Positions 26,009-35,197 of a stretch of DNA of 64,000 bases are shown piece by piece (position 1 is the first letter of the stretch; the number at the start of each line of letters is the position of its first letter). The notes beneath the pieces are model-generated. The model was not told the origin of the DNA. It made no database searches and was given only the letters and a program-made list of their open reading frames with translations. A program made the translations under genes and the position numbers. Where the stretch lies: assembly GCF_000786215.1 (NCBI RefSeq), contig NZ_JROG01000007.1, positions 62,001-126,000 of the forward strand. Reading direction: 5' to 3'. The stretch is from Sphingomonas sp. 35-24ZXX. GTDB taxonomy: Bacteria; Pseudomonadota; Alphaproteobacteria; Sphingomonadales; Sphingomonadaceae.

Positions 26009-28060
26009 ATGCGCCCGATCCGTCTAGCTGCCCTGCTGCTTGCCTTTGCCAGCCCCACCGCCCTGCTGGCCCAGGCCGCGCCCGATACCCGGCTGACCGG
26101 CCAGGACCTGTTTTCGCTCGAGGTCGCGGCCGATCCGCAGATCGCGCCCGATGGCGGCAAGATCGCCTTTGTCCGCCGCGCCAACGACATCATGGCCGAC
26201 AAGGCGGTGTCGTCGATCTGGCTGGTCGATGCGAGCACTGGCGAGATGACCCCGATTGCCGCCGGGCCCGGCAGCCATAGCCAGCCGCGCTGGTCGCCCG
26301 ATGGCAAGCGCCTCGCCTATGTCTCGACAGCAGAGGGCGGCGCGCCGCAGTTGTATGTCCGCTGGATGGCCAGCGGCGAAGCGGTCCGCATCACCGGCCT
26401 GCCCGAAAGTCCGGGCAACATCGCCTGGTCGCCCGATGGCACGCAGATTGCCTATACGATGTTCGTGCCCGCCGAAGGCCCCAGGCTGGGCCAGGCTCCG
26501 GTCAAGCCCGAGGGCGCGACTTGGGCCGCCCCGCTGGAAACCTATGACCTGCTGACCTACCGCGCCGATGGTGCGGGATACCTGAAGCCCGGTTTCGACA
26601 AGATCTTCGTGGTGCCCGCGACCGGCGGCGCGCCCCGGCAGCTGAGCTTTGGCGAGTATAACGACGGCGGCGGCCTGACCTGGAGCCGAGATGGCAAGAC
26701 GCTGTATTTCTCGGGCAACCGCTCAGCGGACTGGGAGAGTGACCCGCTCGACGCCGAAATCCATGCGCTGGATATCGCCACCGGCGCGATCACCCCGCTC
26801 ACCGACCGCGACGGACCGGACGGATCGCCAGTGGTCTCCCCCGATGGCAGCAAGATCGCCTATCTGGGGTTCGACGACAAGCTGCTCGGCTATCACAACG
26901 CGCAAGCCTATGTGATGAACCGCGATGGATCGGGCAAGCGCGCGGTCGCACCCTCGCTGGATCGCAGCATCGACACCCTGGTCTGGGCACCCGATGGTCA
27001 GGCGCTGATCGCGCAATATGACGACCATGGCGAAACCCTGGTCGCGCGCATCGACCTCGACGGATCGGTGCGCGAAATCGTGCGCGGCCTCACCGGCCCG
27101 TCGCTCGACCGGCCTTATTCGGGCGGTTCGTTCAGCATCGCAAAGTCCGGCGCGATCGCCTATTCGGGCGGCAATGCCACCAGGCCTGCCGATGTGATGC
27201 TGGCGAGCGGCGGCAAGACGCGCGCGCTGACCCGCTTCAACCAATCGCTGATGGCGGCCAAGCGGCTGGGCGAGGTCCGCAAGATGACCACGGCCTCGAC
27301 CTTCGATGGCCGCGAAATCGAAGGCTGGCTCACCCTGCCGCCCGATCACGTGCCGGGTGCCCGCGTGCCGCTGGTGCTCGAAATCCATGGCGGACCGTTT
27401 TCTGCCTATGGGCCGCATTTCTCGACCGACAACCAGCTGTATGCCGCTGCGGGCTATGCCGTGCTCTCGGTCAATCCGCGCGGTTCGACCAGCTATGGCG
27501 CGGAATTCGCCAACCTCATCCACCATGCCTATCCGGGCAACGATTATGACGATCTGATCGCGATGGTCGACAAGGCGATCGCCGACGGCATCGCCGATCC
27601 CGAACAGCTGTTCGTCACTGGCGGATCGGGCGGCGGGGTCCTGACCAGCTGGATCGTCGGCAAGACCGACCGATTCAAGGCCGCCGCGACGCAAAAGCCG
27701 GTGATCAACTGGACCAGCCAAGCGCTGACCGCAGATGGCCCTGCCTTCTTTGCGAAATACTGGTTCGGAAAGATGCCGTGGGAAGACCAGCAGAGCTATT
27801 GGGCACGTTCGCCGCTGTCGCTGGTCGCCAATGTGAAGACGCCGACGCTGGTTGTCGTCGGCAGCGAGGATTATCGCACCCCGGTCAGCGAGTCAGAGCA
27901 GTATTATACCGCGCTCAAGCTGGTCGGCGTACCGACGGCGCTGGTCAAGGTGCCGGGCGCCAGCCATGGCGGCATCGCGGCGCGGCCATCGCAAAGCGCG
28001 GCCAAGGCGTCAGCGATCCTCGCCTGGTTCGAGCGCTACCGCAAGCCGGCAGCGCAATAG
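26009..28060 (+). CDS. secreted S9 family (prolyl oligopeptidase-type) serine peptidase
   Basis: The 683-residue protein has a Sec signal ending L-L-A-Q near residue 19. A seven-bladed propeller of TolB-like repeats (W-S-P-D-G, S-W-S-P-D-G, V-S-P-D-G-S) spans about residues 50-420. The alpha/beta hydrolase domain carries the triad: Ser in G-G-S-G-G near residue 540, Asp in G-S-E-D-Y-R near 620, His in A-S-H-G near 653. Members cleave short peptides, often after Pro or Ala, in the periplasm. The ATG at 26009 gives the only clean signal peptide. It stands alone, convergent with the Sel1 gene. Confidence 0.9.
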   Translation: MRPIRLAALLLAFASPTALLAQAAPDTRLTGQDLFSLEVAADPQIAPDGGKIAFVRRANDIMADKAVSSIWLVDASTGEMTPIAAGPGSHSQPRWSPDGKRLAYVSTAEGGAPQLYVRWMASGEAVRITGLPESPGNIAWSPDGTQIAYTMFVPAEGPRLGQAPVKPEGATWAAPLETYDLLTYRADGAGYLKPGFDKIFVVPATGGAPRQLSFGEYNDGGGLTWSRDGKTLYFSGNRSADWESDPLDAEIHALDIATGAITPLTDRDGPDGSPVVSPDGSKIAYLGFDDKLLGYHNAQAYVMNRDGSGKRAVAPSLDRSIDTLVWAPDGQALIAQYDDHGETLVARIDLDGSVREIVRGLTGPSLDRPYSGGSFSIAKSGAIAYSGGNATRPADVMLASGGKTRALTRFNQSLMAAKRLGEVRKMTTASTFDGREIEGWLTLPPDHVPGARVPLVLEIHGGPFSAYGPHFSTDNQLYAAAGYAVLSVNPRGSTSYGAEFANLIHHAYPGNDYDDLIAMVDKAIADGIADPEQLFVTGGSGGGVLTSWIVGKTDRFKAAATQKPVINWTSQALTADGPAFFAKYWFGKMPWEDQQSYWARSPLSLVANVKTPTLVVVGSEDYRTPVSESEQYYTALKLVGVPTALVKVPGASHGGIAARPSQSAAKASAILAWFERYRKPAAQ

Positions 28061-28061
28061 G

Positions 28062-28358
28062 TCAGGCGGCGCGGGCTGCGATCTGCTGAAGCCAGGCGCG
28101 GGCTTCGCGCTGGGCTTCGGCGATCTGCCGTGCGGTCATTTCCTCGGAAATCTCCGCGCGGCACAGCTGGCTTTCCTCATGGCCCTTCACGGCGGCGAGG
28201 TTGAACCACTTGTGCGCCTCGATCAGATCGACATTGACGCCATGTCCACCGGTGGAAAATGCCACCCCCAGATCGAAATAGGCGTTGATGTCACCGCGCG
28301 CGGCAGCGGCCAGTTTGCTTTCGATCAGAAACGTTGCTGACTTCAGACTGTTTGCCAT
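28062..28358 (-). CDS. small Sel1-like repeat protein
   Basis: The 98-residue protein has one clear Sel1/TPR-like repeat, including A-Y-F-D-L-G-V-A-F-S-T-G-G and E-A-H-K-W-F-N-L-A-A, and no signal peptide. Sel1-like repeats make helical scaffolds for protein binding. The ATG at 28358 follows a good GAGGAG site; the longer frame is less likely. A CtrA-type half-site (TTAACCAT on the minus strand at 28426-28433) lies about 70 bases upstream, so cell-cycle control is possible. Confidence 0.75.
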   Translation of the reverse strand: MANSLKSATFLIESKLAAAARGDINAYFDLGVAFSTGGHGVNVDLIEAHKWFNLAAVKGHEESQLCRAEISEEMTARQIAEAQREARAWLQQIAARAA

Positions 28359-28425
28359 CGTACATGCTCCTCTATGCATGGCCGGGTCACCCGACAGGCG
28401 AACAGTGTGTTGGCGTGGTAAAAAA

Positions 28426-28433
28426 ATGGTTAA
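28426..28433 (-). promoter_or_regulatory. TTAACCAT candidate CtrA half-site
   Basis: On the minus strand the 8 bases read TTAACCAT, the classic alphaproteobacterial CtrA half-site, followed by a run of Ts. It lies between panC and the Sel1-like gene and points toward the Sel1-like gene. Chance occurrence cannot be excluded. Confidence 0.3.
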
Positions 28434-28464
28434 TCCGGCAGTTACCATGCCAGAAGTTTTACAT

Positions 28465-29310
28465 TCAGTGTGACGCTACTGCCATATTGTCGATCAGCCG
28501 GGTCTTCCCGATCCGCGCAGCGACCAGCAAACGCGCGGGTCTGTCGGCCTTTTCGAGCGGCTCCAGCGTCACCGCATCGGCGAGCGTGACATAGTCGACC
28601 GAGGTGAAACCGGCGGCGAGCAATGCCTGTTCGATACCGCCGGTGGCATCCTCCACGGCCCCGCCGGCCTCGATCACCGCAATGCCTGCCTGCATCGCCC
28701 GCGGCAGCATCGCGGCCGCCGCGCGCTCGTCCGGCGTCAGATACGCATTGCGCGACGACAGCGCGAGGCCATCGGCATCGCGCACCGTCGGCACGCCAAT
28801 GATGTCGAGCCCGAAGTTGAGATCGCGCGCCATCGCCCGGATCACCGCGAGCTGCTGATAATCCTTCTCGCCAAACAGCGCCATGTCCGGCTGGACCTGG
28901 TTGAACAGCTTGGCCACCACGGTCGCAACGCCATCGAAATGGCCCGGGCGCGCCGCGCCGCACAGGCCATCGCTGACCCCGGCCACGCTGACGCTGGTGG
29001 CAAAGCCCGGAGGATAGACCTGATCGACATCGGGCGCCCACAGGATCGCGACCCCGGCCTCGCTCAGCATCGCGGCGTCGCTTTCCTCCATGCGCGGATA
29101 GGCATCGAGATCCTCGTTCGCGCCGAATTGCTTGGGATTGACGAAGATCGACGCGACAACATGGTCGGCACGCTGCCTGGCTTCCTTGACCAGCTGCATG
29201 TGTCCGGCGTGCAGCGCCCCCATGGTGGGAACCAGCGCCACCTGCCCGCCCTGCCTTCTGAGCAGCGATACAGCCGACCGCAACCTGTCAACCCGACGTA
29301 TGATTTGCAC
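28465..29310 (-). CDS. panC: pantothenate synthetase (pantoate-beta-alanine ligase)
   Basis: The 281-residue enzyme joins pantoate and beta-alanine with ATP, the last step of pantothenate synthesis. The nucleotidyl-transferase signature [10 protein letters not shown] lies at residues 28-37, the pantoate-binding F-V-N-P-K-Q-F near 55-61, G-E-K-D-Y-Q-Q near 145 and the KMSKS-like L-S-S-R-N-A-Y-L near 185. The start is GTG at 29310 with an AGG-rich site upstream. It is divergent from mipZ over about 110 bases. Confidence 0.95.
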   Translation of the reverse strand: MQIIRRVDRLRSAVSLLRRQGGQVALVPTMGALHAGHMQLVKEARQRADHVVASIFVNPKQFGANEDLDAYPRMEESDAAMLSEAGVAILWAPDVDQVYPPGFATSVSVAGVSDGLCGAARPGHFDGVATVVAKLFNQVQPDMALFGEKDYQQLAVIRAMARDLNFGLDIIGVPTVRDADGLALSSRNAYLTPDERAAAAMLPRAMQAGIAVIEAGGAVEDATGGIEQALLAAGFTSVDYVTLADAVTLEPLEKADRPARLLVAARIGKTRLIDNMAVASH

Positions 29311-29424
29311 CTTGCCTAAGCCTCCGATAGGGAACTGCCGCTATGGGGTGCGGCACGCACCGCACGCGATTCACACATCAGCACTGGCACATTGTCGGGC
29401 CTGCTGGAAGGGGCTGGAAAGACC

Positions 29425-30243
29425 ATGGACATGATGACGCGCAAGGCGTCCACGCACCATATCGTGTTTGCCAATGAAAAGGGCGGCACCGGCAAATCGA
29501 CCAGCGCGGTGCATGTCGCCGTCGCTTTGTCCTATCTGGGCTTCCGGGTGAGCGCGATCGACCTCGATCCGCGGCAGCGCACGTTGCATCGCTATCTGGA
29601 AAACCGCGTCGCCACCCTGCAGCGGCGCAACATCAACCTGCCGACCCCCCGGTTCGAGGTCTTCCAGGACGACAATCAGGCACGGCTCGAGCAGCTCGTC
29701 ACCAGGATGAGCGAAGACTGCGACTTTCTGGTCTATGACACGCCGGGCCGCGACGACAAGTTCGCCCGTTTTGTCGCCACGCGCGCCGATACGCTTGTAA
29801 CCCCCCTCAACGACAGCTTCGTCGATTTCGACCTGATCGGCCAGGTGGATCCTGAAAACTTCAAGGTCCGCCGCCTCAGCTTCTATGCCGAACTGATCTG
29901 GGAAGCGCGCAAGGCGCGCGCCAAGACCGACGGAATTGAGATCGACTGGGTGGTCCTGCGCAACCGCACCCAGCAGACCGACGCCCGCAACAAGCGCAGG
30001 CTCGATGCGGCGCTCGCCGAGCTCTCCAAGCGGGTCGGCTTCCGCTATGTGCAGGGCCTGTCCGAACGCGTGGTCTATCGCGAGCTGTTCCCGTCGGGCC
30101 TCACGCTGCTCGACAAGGGGCATCTGGCAGACCTCGGCACCAGCCATATCATCGCGCGGCAGGAACTGCGCGAGATGGTGTCTGCGCTGAACCTCCCGGG
30201 TGTCGGCAGCCGCTCGTCCGAGCGCCAGCCGCAGCTGATCTGA
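29425..30243 (+). CDS. mipZ: division-plane positioning ATPase MipZ
   Basis: This 272-residue ParA/MinD-superfamily ATPase has the deviant Walker A K-G-G-T-G-K-S-T at residues 19-26, with the signature Lys preceding G-G. It also has D-L-D-P-R-Q-R-T-L-H and V-Y-D-T-P-G-R-D-D, which mark it as MipZ rather than chromosomal ParA. MipZ forms polar gradients by interacting with ParB and inhibits FtsZ polymerisation away from midcell in alphaproteobacteria. The ATG at 29425 follows GGAAAG; a TTG at 29392 is less likely. Its stop abuts the M20 hydrolase stop. Confidence 0.93.
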   Translation: MDMMTRKASTHHIVFANEKGGTGKSTSAVHVAVALSYLGFRVSAIDLDPRQRTLHRYLENRVATLQRRNINLPTPRFEVFQDDNQARLEQLVTRMSEDCDFLVYDTPGRDDKFARFVATRADTLVTPLNDSFVDFDLIGQVDPENFKVRRLSFYAELIWEARKARAKTDGIEIDWVVLRNRTQQTDARNKRRLDAALAELSKRVGFRYVQGLSERVVYRELFPSGLTLLDKGHLADLGTSHIIARQELREMVSALNLPGVGSRSSERQPQLI

Positions 30244-31584
30244 TCAGGGTGCCTTGGGCATCAGCCTGAGCGTCATCGCGGTCATCGCTTCGGCGGCGGT
30301 GGCGATGACGGTATCTGCCTCGGGTGCCCAGAACGGGCTGTGCAGCGAGGGCATTTCGATGCCCTCCTTCTTGGCCTTGTTGTATTCGGCCAGCGGCACT
30401 CCGCCGACCCAGAAGATCAGGCTGGTGATGTTGTCCGGGTCGGCGCGGTAGAAGCGGCTGAAGTCCTCGCCGCCCATCGACGGTGCAACCTGGGCGACGC
30501 GCTTGTCGCCAAAGCGGGTCTTGAGGAAAGTGCCGATATCCTGGGTGAATTCGGGGCTGTTGTAGACCGCCGGCGTAAAGGTGTCGGCGAGCTTCACCTC
30601 GGGCATCCTGCCCTCCGGCACGCCCGCAGCGATTGCCTCGCCCTTGGCGATGCGCTTGATCCCGTCGAGGATCTTGGCGCGGGTCTCGTCCGAATAGCTG
30701 CGCACGGTGAGCAGCAAGGTCGCCTCGTCCGAAATGATGTTGTGCTTGGCGCCCGCCTGGAAGCTGCCGACGGTGACCACGGCGGCATCCTGCGGATCAA
30801 GCTCGCGGCTGATCAGCGTCTGCAAGGTCGTGACGATGCGCGCGCCCAGCACGATCGGGTCCTTGGTGGATTGCGGATAGGCGCCGTGCCCGCCCAGCCC
30901 CTTCACCTTGATGTCGACGCTGTCGACATTGGCGAGCGCAAAGCCCGGGGTATAGCCGATGAACCCGGCTGGCGCCTGCGCGGCATCATGAAAGCCGAGC
31001 ACGTACTGGGGTTTGGGAAAGCGCGTGAACAAGCCGTCGTTCAGCATGGCGAGCGCGCCCGAGCCGATTTCTTCTGCTGGTTGCAGGATCATCACCAGGG
31101 TGCCCGACCATTCGGCCTTGCGCTTGACCAGCTGGCGCGCGGTCGCGACCCAGCCGGTCATGTGCGTGTCATGCCCGCAGGCATGCATCACCCCGGTTTC
31201 GATCCCCGCCGGACTCATCGCGCGCACCTTGCTGGCGAAGGGCAGCCCCGTCTGCTCGACCACCGGCAGCCCGTCCATGTCGGCACGCAGCATCACCACC
31301 GGGCCGGGACCGTTCTTCATCACCGCGACGACGCCGGTCTTGCCGACGCCTTCGGTCACCTCGAAGCCCAGCTTGCGCGCTTCGGCGGCAAGCTTCTTGG
31401 CGGTTTTCACCTCCTGGAAGCTCAGCTCGGGATTGGCGTGGAGATCACGGTAGATTTCCATCAGGCCGGGCATGTCGGCGGAGATGTCCGCCCGGATCGT
31501 GTCCTGCGCCTGAGCGGGCAGGCTGGCCGTCAACGCGAGAATGGATACGGCAAGATTGCGCACGAACGACGGTGCAAACGGCAT
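30244..31584 (-). CDS. secreted M20 family amidohydrolase
   Basis: The 446-residue protein has a Sec signal ending L-P-A-Q-A-Q at about residue 26. It matches the M20D aminoacylase/carboxypeptidase group: L-R-A-D-M-D-G-L-P near residue 100, M-H-A-C-G-H-D-T-H with metal-binding His residues, Q-P-A-E-E with the catalytic and metal Glu pair, G-G-H-G-A-Y-P in the dimerisation domain, and S-M-G-G-E-D-F near the end. It probably hydrolyses N-acyl amino acids or short peptides in the periplasm. The ATG at 31584 gives the signal; the longer open frame is a shadow of the upstream region. Confidence 0.9.
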   Translation of the reverse strand: MPFAPSFVRNLAVSILALTASLPAQAQDTIRADISADMPGLMEIYRDLHANPELSFQEVKTAKKLAAEARKLGFEVTEGVGKTGVVAVMKNGPGPVVMLRADMDGLPVVEQTGLPFASKVRAMSPAGIETGVMHACGHDTHMTGWVATARQLVKRKAEWSGTLVMILQPAEEIGSGALAMLNDGLFTRFPKPQYVLGFHDAAQAPAGFIGYTPGFALANVDSVDIKVKGLGGHGAYPQSTKDPIVLGARIVTTLQTLISRELDPQDAAVVTVGSFQAGAKHNIISDEATLLLTVRSYSDETRAKILDGIKRIAKGEAIAAGVPEGRMPEVKLADTFTPAVYNSPEFTQDIGTFLKTRFGDKRVAQVAPSMGGEDFSRFYRADPDNITSLIFWVGGVPLAEYNKAKKEGIEMPSLHSPFWAPEADTVIATAAEAMTAMTLRLMPKAP

Positions 31585-31654
31585 GAATGTCTCCCCAGAC
31601 AAAGTTGGGGCGAAGGCTAACGTGTTGATCGCATTATGCCAGCGGATTTTGAAT

Positions 31655-32248
31655 TCAGCGCATCGGCCGCAGATCGATGATGTCCATTGTGGATTCGTAA
31701 TAGGGGCGCGGGAAGACGATCCGCCAGCGGTCCTTGCCGATCCGCTCGACGGTGCCGACAAGATCGCGTTCCTTGTCCTGACCATAAGGCACAAGGCCTT
31801 CATCATCGCCCAGCATCAGCGACCCCAGAAAAACGCCATTGCGCTTGCCATCGGCATGGATGAAACCCACCGGGCGCTGCGACCCGGTCAGCTTGACGAA
31901 CTGCCGCTTGTCGCCCTCGCCATAGACCGCGCAGACGAAATCCGGATAGGCGATGAACGCCAGAAACTGCCCGCCCAGCTTGTGCGTCGCGCACAGATAC
32001 TTGCCTTCCGGAGGCAGCGGATTGTCCAGCCGCTTGCTGGAATCATAAAGCAGCGCGTTCCTGGCCAGATCACCGGCAAATTCGGAAGCCCTCACTTCGG
32101 CGAGAGCCGCGGTGAAGGCGGCATCGCGCTGCTCCAGCCGCGCCTTGTCCGCCGGCGTTATGGCATCCTGCCAGCGGTCCGCAGCCACGGCACCGGTCGC
32201 CAACAGCAAGCCGCCAGCGGCCAGCGCGCGCAAGAAAATCCCCATCAT
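31655..32248 (-). CDS. secreted DUF4893 protein
   Basis: The 197-residue protein has a Sec signal ending A-V-A-A-D at residue 24. It matches DUF4893, a family of small periplasmic or exported proteins in sphingomonads. Recognisable parts are D-A-I-T-P-A-D-K-A-R-L near the start, K-Y-L-C-A-T-H-K-L-G-G in the middle with conserved Cys residues, and I-V-F-P-R-P-Y-Y-E-S near the end. Its function is unknown. It lies 27 bases downstream of the patatin gene. Confidence 0.8.
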   Translation of the reverse strand: MMGIFLRALAAGGLLLATGAVAADRWQDAITPADKARLEQRDAAFTAALAEVRASEFAGDLARNALLYDSSKRLDNPLPPEGKYLCATHKLGGQFLAFIAYPDFVCAVYGEGDKRQFVKLTGSQRPVGFIHADGKRNGVFLGSLMLGDDEGLVPYGQDKERDLVGTVERIGKDRWRIVFPRPYYESTMDIIDLRPMR

Positions 32249-32275
32249 ATCGCGTTGTCTCCTCGTTCGCGTCGC

Positions 32276-33430
32276 TCAGCGATGCGGCACAAGATCGAAC
32301 GCGGCGGTCTTTCCGTCCAGAATATTCTGCGCCAGCAGGTCACCCTTGCTCATCGCCGCCTGAACGGCCTGGATTCCCTGGTTCCAGTGCATGTCCATCG
32401 TTGCGCGCGAGAACTCGAAGTCGCGCATGCCGCTTTCCCATTTCTGCACGTTGTAGATCAGGTGGACGATGTTGACCGCGTTGTCCTCCACCAGGGCGCG
32501 CATGCGCTGGACATCGGGCATCGAGCACATCTCGGGCGGCAGCATCGCCAACACGTTGCGCAACGCGGCATGCTCGCGGCGCAGCTTCAGATAGTAATCG
32601 GTGACCTGGCGGGTGCGGCTGGAATAGCGGATGTCCTTCTCGCGGCTGAGGACATCGGCAAACTTGGTCGGCAGATCGCCACGCGCGGGGAAAAGATCGA
32701 CCTGGAAGGCCAGCATGTCGCTGGTCTGGTTGTCGAGCACATAGGCCAGCGGCGTGTTGCTGACGAGGCCGCCATCCCAGTAATGCTTGCCGTTGATCTC
32801 CACCGGCGCAAAGCCCGGCGGCAGCGCGCCCGAGGCCATGACATGGCGCGCATCGATGGTCTGCGGTCCCTGGGGATCACGCGTATCGAAATAGTAGAAA
32901 TTGCCCGATTCCACGTTCACCGCGCCTACCGAAAAGCGCACCGGGCCGTTATTCAGCCGGTCCCAGTCGACAAACCGGTTCAGCGTCTCGACCATGGGCG
33001 TGGTGTCATACAGGCTCACGGCTGCGGGCGTGCCGGGCCAGGCGAAGGACGCCGGCATCATGTGCGGGCGGAAGAAGCCCGGAACGCCGATGGTGGCTGC
33101 GGTGGCCGCGCCGGCAAAATGGTTGAGCTCGCGCAAATAGTCGCTGTTGCCCCAGGCCAGATCCATCGTGCCCGATGTCACCAGCTCCCAGAATTCGCGC
33201 AGCCGCTGGCAGGCAAGCCCCGGTTCGTTACCTGCGATGATCGCCGAATTCATCGCGCCGATCGAGATGCCGGCCACCCAGTCGATGCGGACGTTCTGGC
33301 GCACCAGCTCGCTGAACACACCGGCCTGGTAGGACCCCAAGGCCCCACCGCCCTGCAGAACCAACGCGACCGTGGGGGGAAGCGGGACGGCTGCGGACTG
33401 GGTATCGATCGAGTCCTGGGAACCGGGCAT
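32276..33430 (-). CDS. patatin-like phospholipase with DUF3734 domain
   Basis: The 384-residue protein has the patatin oxyanion loop Q-G-G-G-A-L-G-S-Y near residue 27, the nucleophile elbow G-I-S-I-G and the catalytic Asp in D-G-G-L-V-S-N. The C-terminal third is the DUF3734 region common in alphaproteobacteria. No signal is seen, so it is probably cytoplasmic or membrane-associated. Patatins hydrolyse acyl esters of membrane lipids. The ATG at 33430 follows GAGGAAA. Confidence 0.88.
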   Translation of the reverse strand: MPGSQDSIDTQSAAVPLPPTVALVLQGGGALGSYQAGVFSELVRQNVRIDWVAGISIGAMNSAIIAGNEPGLACQRLREFWELVTSGTMDLAWGNSDYLRELNHFAGAATAATIGVPGFFRPHMMPASFAWPGTPAAVSLYDTTPMVETLNRFVDWDRLNNGPVRFSVGAVNVESGNFYYFDTRDPQGPQTIDARHVMASGALPPGFAPVEINGKHYWDGGLVSNTPLAYVLDNQTSDMLAFQVDLFPARGDLPTKFADVLSREKDIRYSSRTRQVTDYYLKLRREHAALRNVLAMLPPEMCSMPDVQRMRALVEDNAVNIVHLIYNVQKWESGMRDFEFSRATMDMHWNQGIQAVQAAMSKGDLLAQNILDGKTAAFDLVPHR

Positions 33431-33586
33431 GGGAATTTCCTCAAACTGTGGCGAGCGGCCCGCCGGGACCTGCCCATTTATGACGCACTGCACAATAACG
33501 CAAATCGCTGAAAAAATCTGTGCTGCTAAATCGCTCCCCCCGGTGTTAGTGTTCGTGCCGACAGGCGAAAAAGGAACACTGCGCGC

Positions 33587-34462
33587 ATGAAGCTCGACGA
33601 CTATCGCACCAGCGACAATATTGCCGACCAGCGCGGTGGATCAGGCGGCGGCCCCCGCTTCCCCATCGGCGGCGGCAAGATGGGCATTGGCACCATCCTG
33701 ATCCTGGGCATCGCGGCGCTGGTGTTCGGCATCAACCCGATGGAACTGATGCAGGGCGGCGGCCTGCCCGGTGGTGCGCCCGTCCAGACGCAGGTGGGCG
33801 GGCAGAACGCCGCGCAAAGCTGTGCGGTGGACGAAAAGAGCAAGTTCAGCTGCCAGGTTCTCGCCAGCACCGAAGACACCTGGGGTGCGCTGTTCAAGGC
33901 GCAGGGCGAGCGTTACCAGCCGGCCACGCTCACCTTCTACGATCGCAATGGCCAGTCAGGCTGCGGCGCGGCGCAAAGCGCGATGGGCCCGTTCTATTGC
34001 CCCGCCGACAACGGCATCTATCTCGACACCAGCTTCTTCGACGAGCTCGCCACCCGCTTCGGCGCGGCGGGCGATTTCGCGCAGGCCTATGTCATCGCGC
34101 ATGAAGTCGGCCATCATATCCAGACGATCAGCGGCCGATCCAATCAGGTGCGCCGCGCCCAGCAGCAGGCCAGCGAGGCCGAAGGCAACGAACTGCAAGT
34201 GCGGATGGAACTGGAGGCGGACTGCTATGCCGGAGTCTGGGCCGCGCGCAACAAGGACCGGATCGAACCGGGCGATATCGAGGAAGGGCTGACCGCCGCA
34301 AACGCGATCGGCGACGATACGCTGCAAAAGGCCGCCGGACGCAGGCCAGTGCCCGAAAGCTTTACCCATGGCACGTCGGCACAGCGCATGGCGTGGCTGA
34401 AAAAGGGCTTGAGCACCGGGGATCCAGCGCAATGCGATACGTTCAGCGCGGCCCGGTTGTAA
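33587..34462 (+). CDS. neutral zinc metallopeptidase, YpfJ family
   Basis: The 291-residue protein has one membrane segment near residues 30-50 after a short cytoplasmic Gly/Arg-rich N-terminus, so the catalytic domain lies in the periplasm. The zinc motif is A-H-E-V-G-H-H (HExxH) near residue 170, followed by E-L-E-A-D-C-Y-A-G with the third ligand Glu. It has the usual Q-R-M-A-W-L-K-K-G ending of YpfJ proteins, whose substrates are unknown. The start follows AAGGA. It is divergent from the patatin gene. Confidence 0.88.
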   Translation: MKLDDYRTSDNIADQRGGSGGGPRFPIGGGKMGIGTILILGIAALVFGINPMELMQGGGLPGGAPVQTQVGGQNAAQSCAVDEKSKFSCQVLASTEDTWGALFKAQGERYQPATLTFYDRNGQSGCGAAQSAMGPFYCPADNGIYLDTSFFDELATRFGAAGDFAQAYVIAHEVGHHIQTISGRSNQVRRAQQQASEAEGNELQVRMELEADCYAGVWAARNKDRIEPGDIEEGLTAANAIGDDTLQKAAGRRPVPESFTHGTSAQRMAWLKKGLSTGDPAQCDTFSAARL

Positions 34463-34539
34463 GGCGGCGCATCGTTTTGCAGGCCTGCGCGTAGCTGCCG
34501 GAAAGCCATTGGTATTGATGCAAAACTAGGGGACCCACC

Positions 34540-35067
34540 ATGCACCGCACCGCCATCACGCTCGCCAGCCTTGCCTATCTCGCCAGCGCCCTGCCTGCAG
34601 CCGCGCAGAGCCAGGCCGCCGACCGCCCGCGCACCACCGAGAAGGTCGCAGAAGATGTCGTCAGCCAGCCGGTCCAGGATGTCGGCATCGACAAGAAGGA
34701 TATCCCCGAGAACCTGATTGCCATTCAGGACAAGCCCTATTCGCTGGTCGGCATCAAGACCTGCGCGCAAATCCGCAGCGCGATCGGCGATATGGACGCG
34801 GTGCTCGGAGAGGACCTCGACGTTCCCTATGAAGCCACCCGCGACGACAAGCGCAAGGACACCGCAGGCAAGGTCGGCGGGCTGATCGTCAACTCGATCA
34901 TTCCGTTTCGCGGCGTGATCCGCGAGATTTCGGGCGCCGCAGCGCAGGAGCGCCGCTACAATGCTGCCGTCTATGCAGGTGTCGTCCGGCGCAGCTTCCT
35001 CAAGGGCGTGGGCCTCCAGCGGGGCTGCAAATACCCGTCCGCGCCTGCGCCTGCCAGCCTGAAGTAA
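34540..35067 (+). CDS. hypothetical exported protein
   Basis: The 175-residue protein has a Sec signal ending A-A-A-Q at residue 22. The mature part includes P-Y-S-L-V-G-I-K-T-C-A-Q-I-R-S-A-I-G-D-M, then V-G-G-L-I-V-N-S-I-I-P-F-R-G-V-I-R-E-I-S-G. It has two Cys residues that could form a disulphide. I recognise the pattern as a conserved sphingomonad exported protein but cannot assign a function. It follows the metallopeptidase gene by 77 bases and has AGGGGA as its ribosome site. Confidence 0.65.
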   Translation: MHRTAITLASLAYLASALPAAAQSQAADRPRTTEKVAEDVVSQPVQDVGIDKKDIPENLIAIQDKPYSLVGIKTCAQIRSAIGDMDAVLGEDLDVPYEATRDDKRKDTAGKVGGLIVNSIIPFRGVIREISGAAAQERRYNAAVYAGVVRRSFLKGVGLQRGCKYPSAPAPASLK

Positions 35068-35081
35068 AATCCGCCCTTGAT

Positions 35082-35173
35082 GAAATGCCGTTCTCCGGCA
35101 AAAGCCAGAGTCCAGGGGCGAGATGGCACTGCCGTCGCTCTGGGTTCCGGTCACTGCCGGAACACGGCATTTC
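35082..35173. repeat. large imperfect palindromic element (REP-like)
   Basis: Outer arms GAAATGCCGT (35082-35091) and ACGGCATTTC (35164-35173) pair perfectly. Inner arms TCCGGCA (35094-35100) with TGCCGGA (35155-35161), and CCAGAG (35105-35110) with CTCTGG (35138-35143), continue the stem. The element sits in the gap between the exported protein and the LldD-type gene. It resembles the REP/MITE-like palindromes of proteobacterial genomes. In the transcript it would be a long hairpin. Confidence 0.6.
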
Positions 35174-35197
35174 GGATCGAGTCAGGGGCACATATCA

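Noticed and set aside
31541-33511. A 656-codon open frame on the plus strand over the DUF4893 and patatin genes
   Set aside because: Antisense to genes with signal peptide and patatin motifs; sequence is a low-motif His/Arg/Gln-rich shadow.
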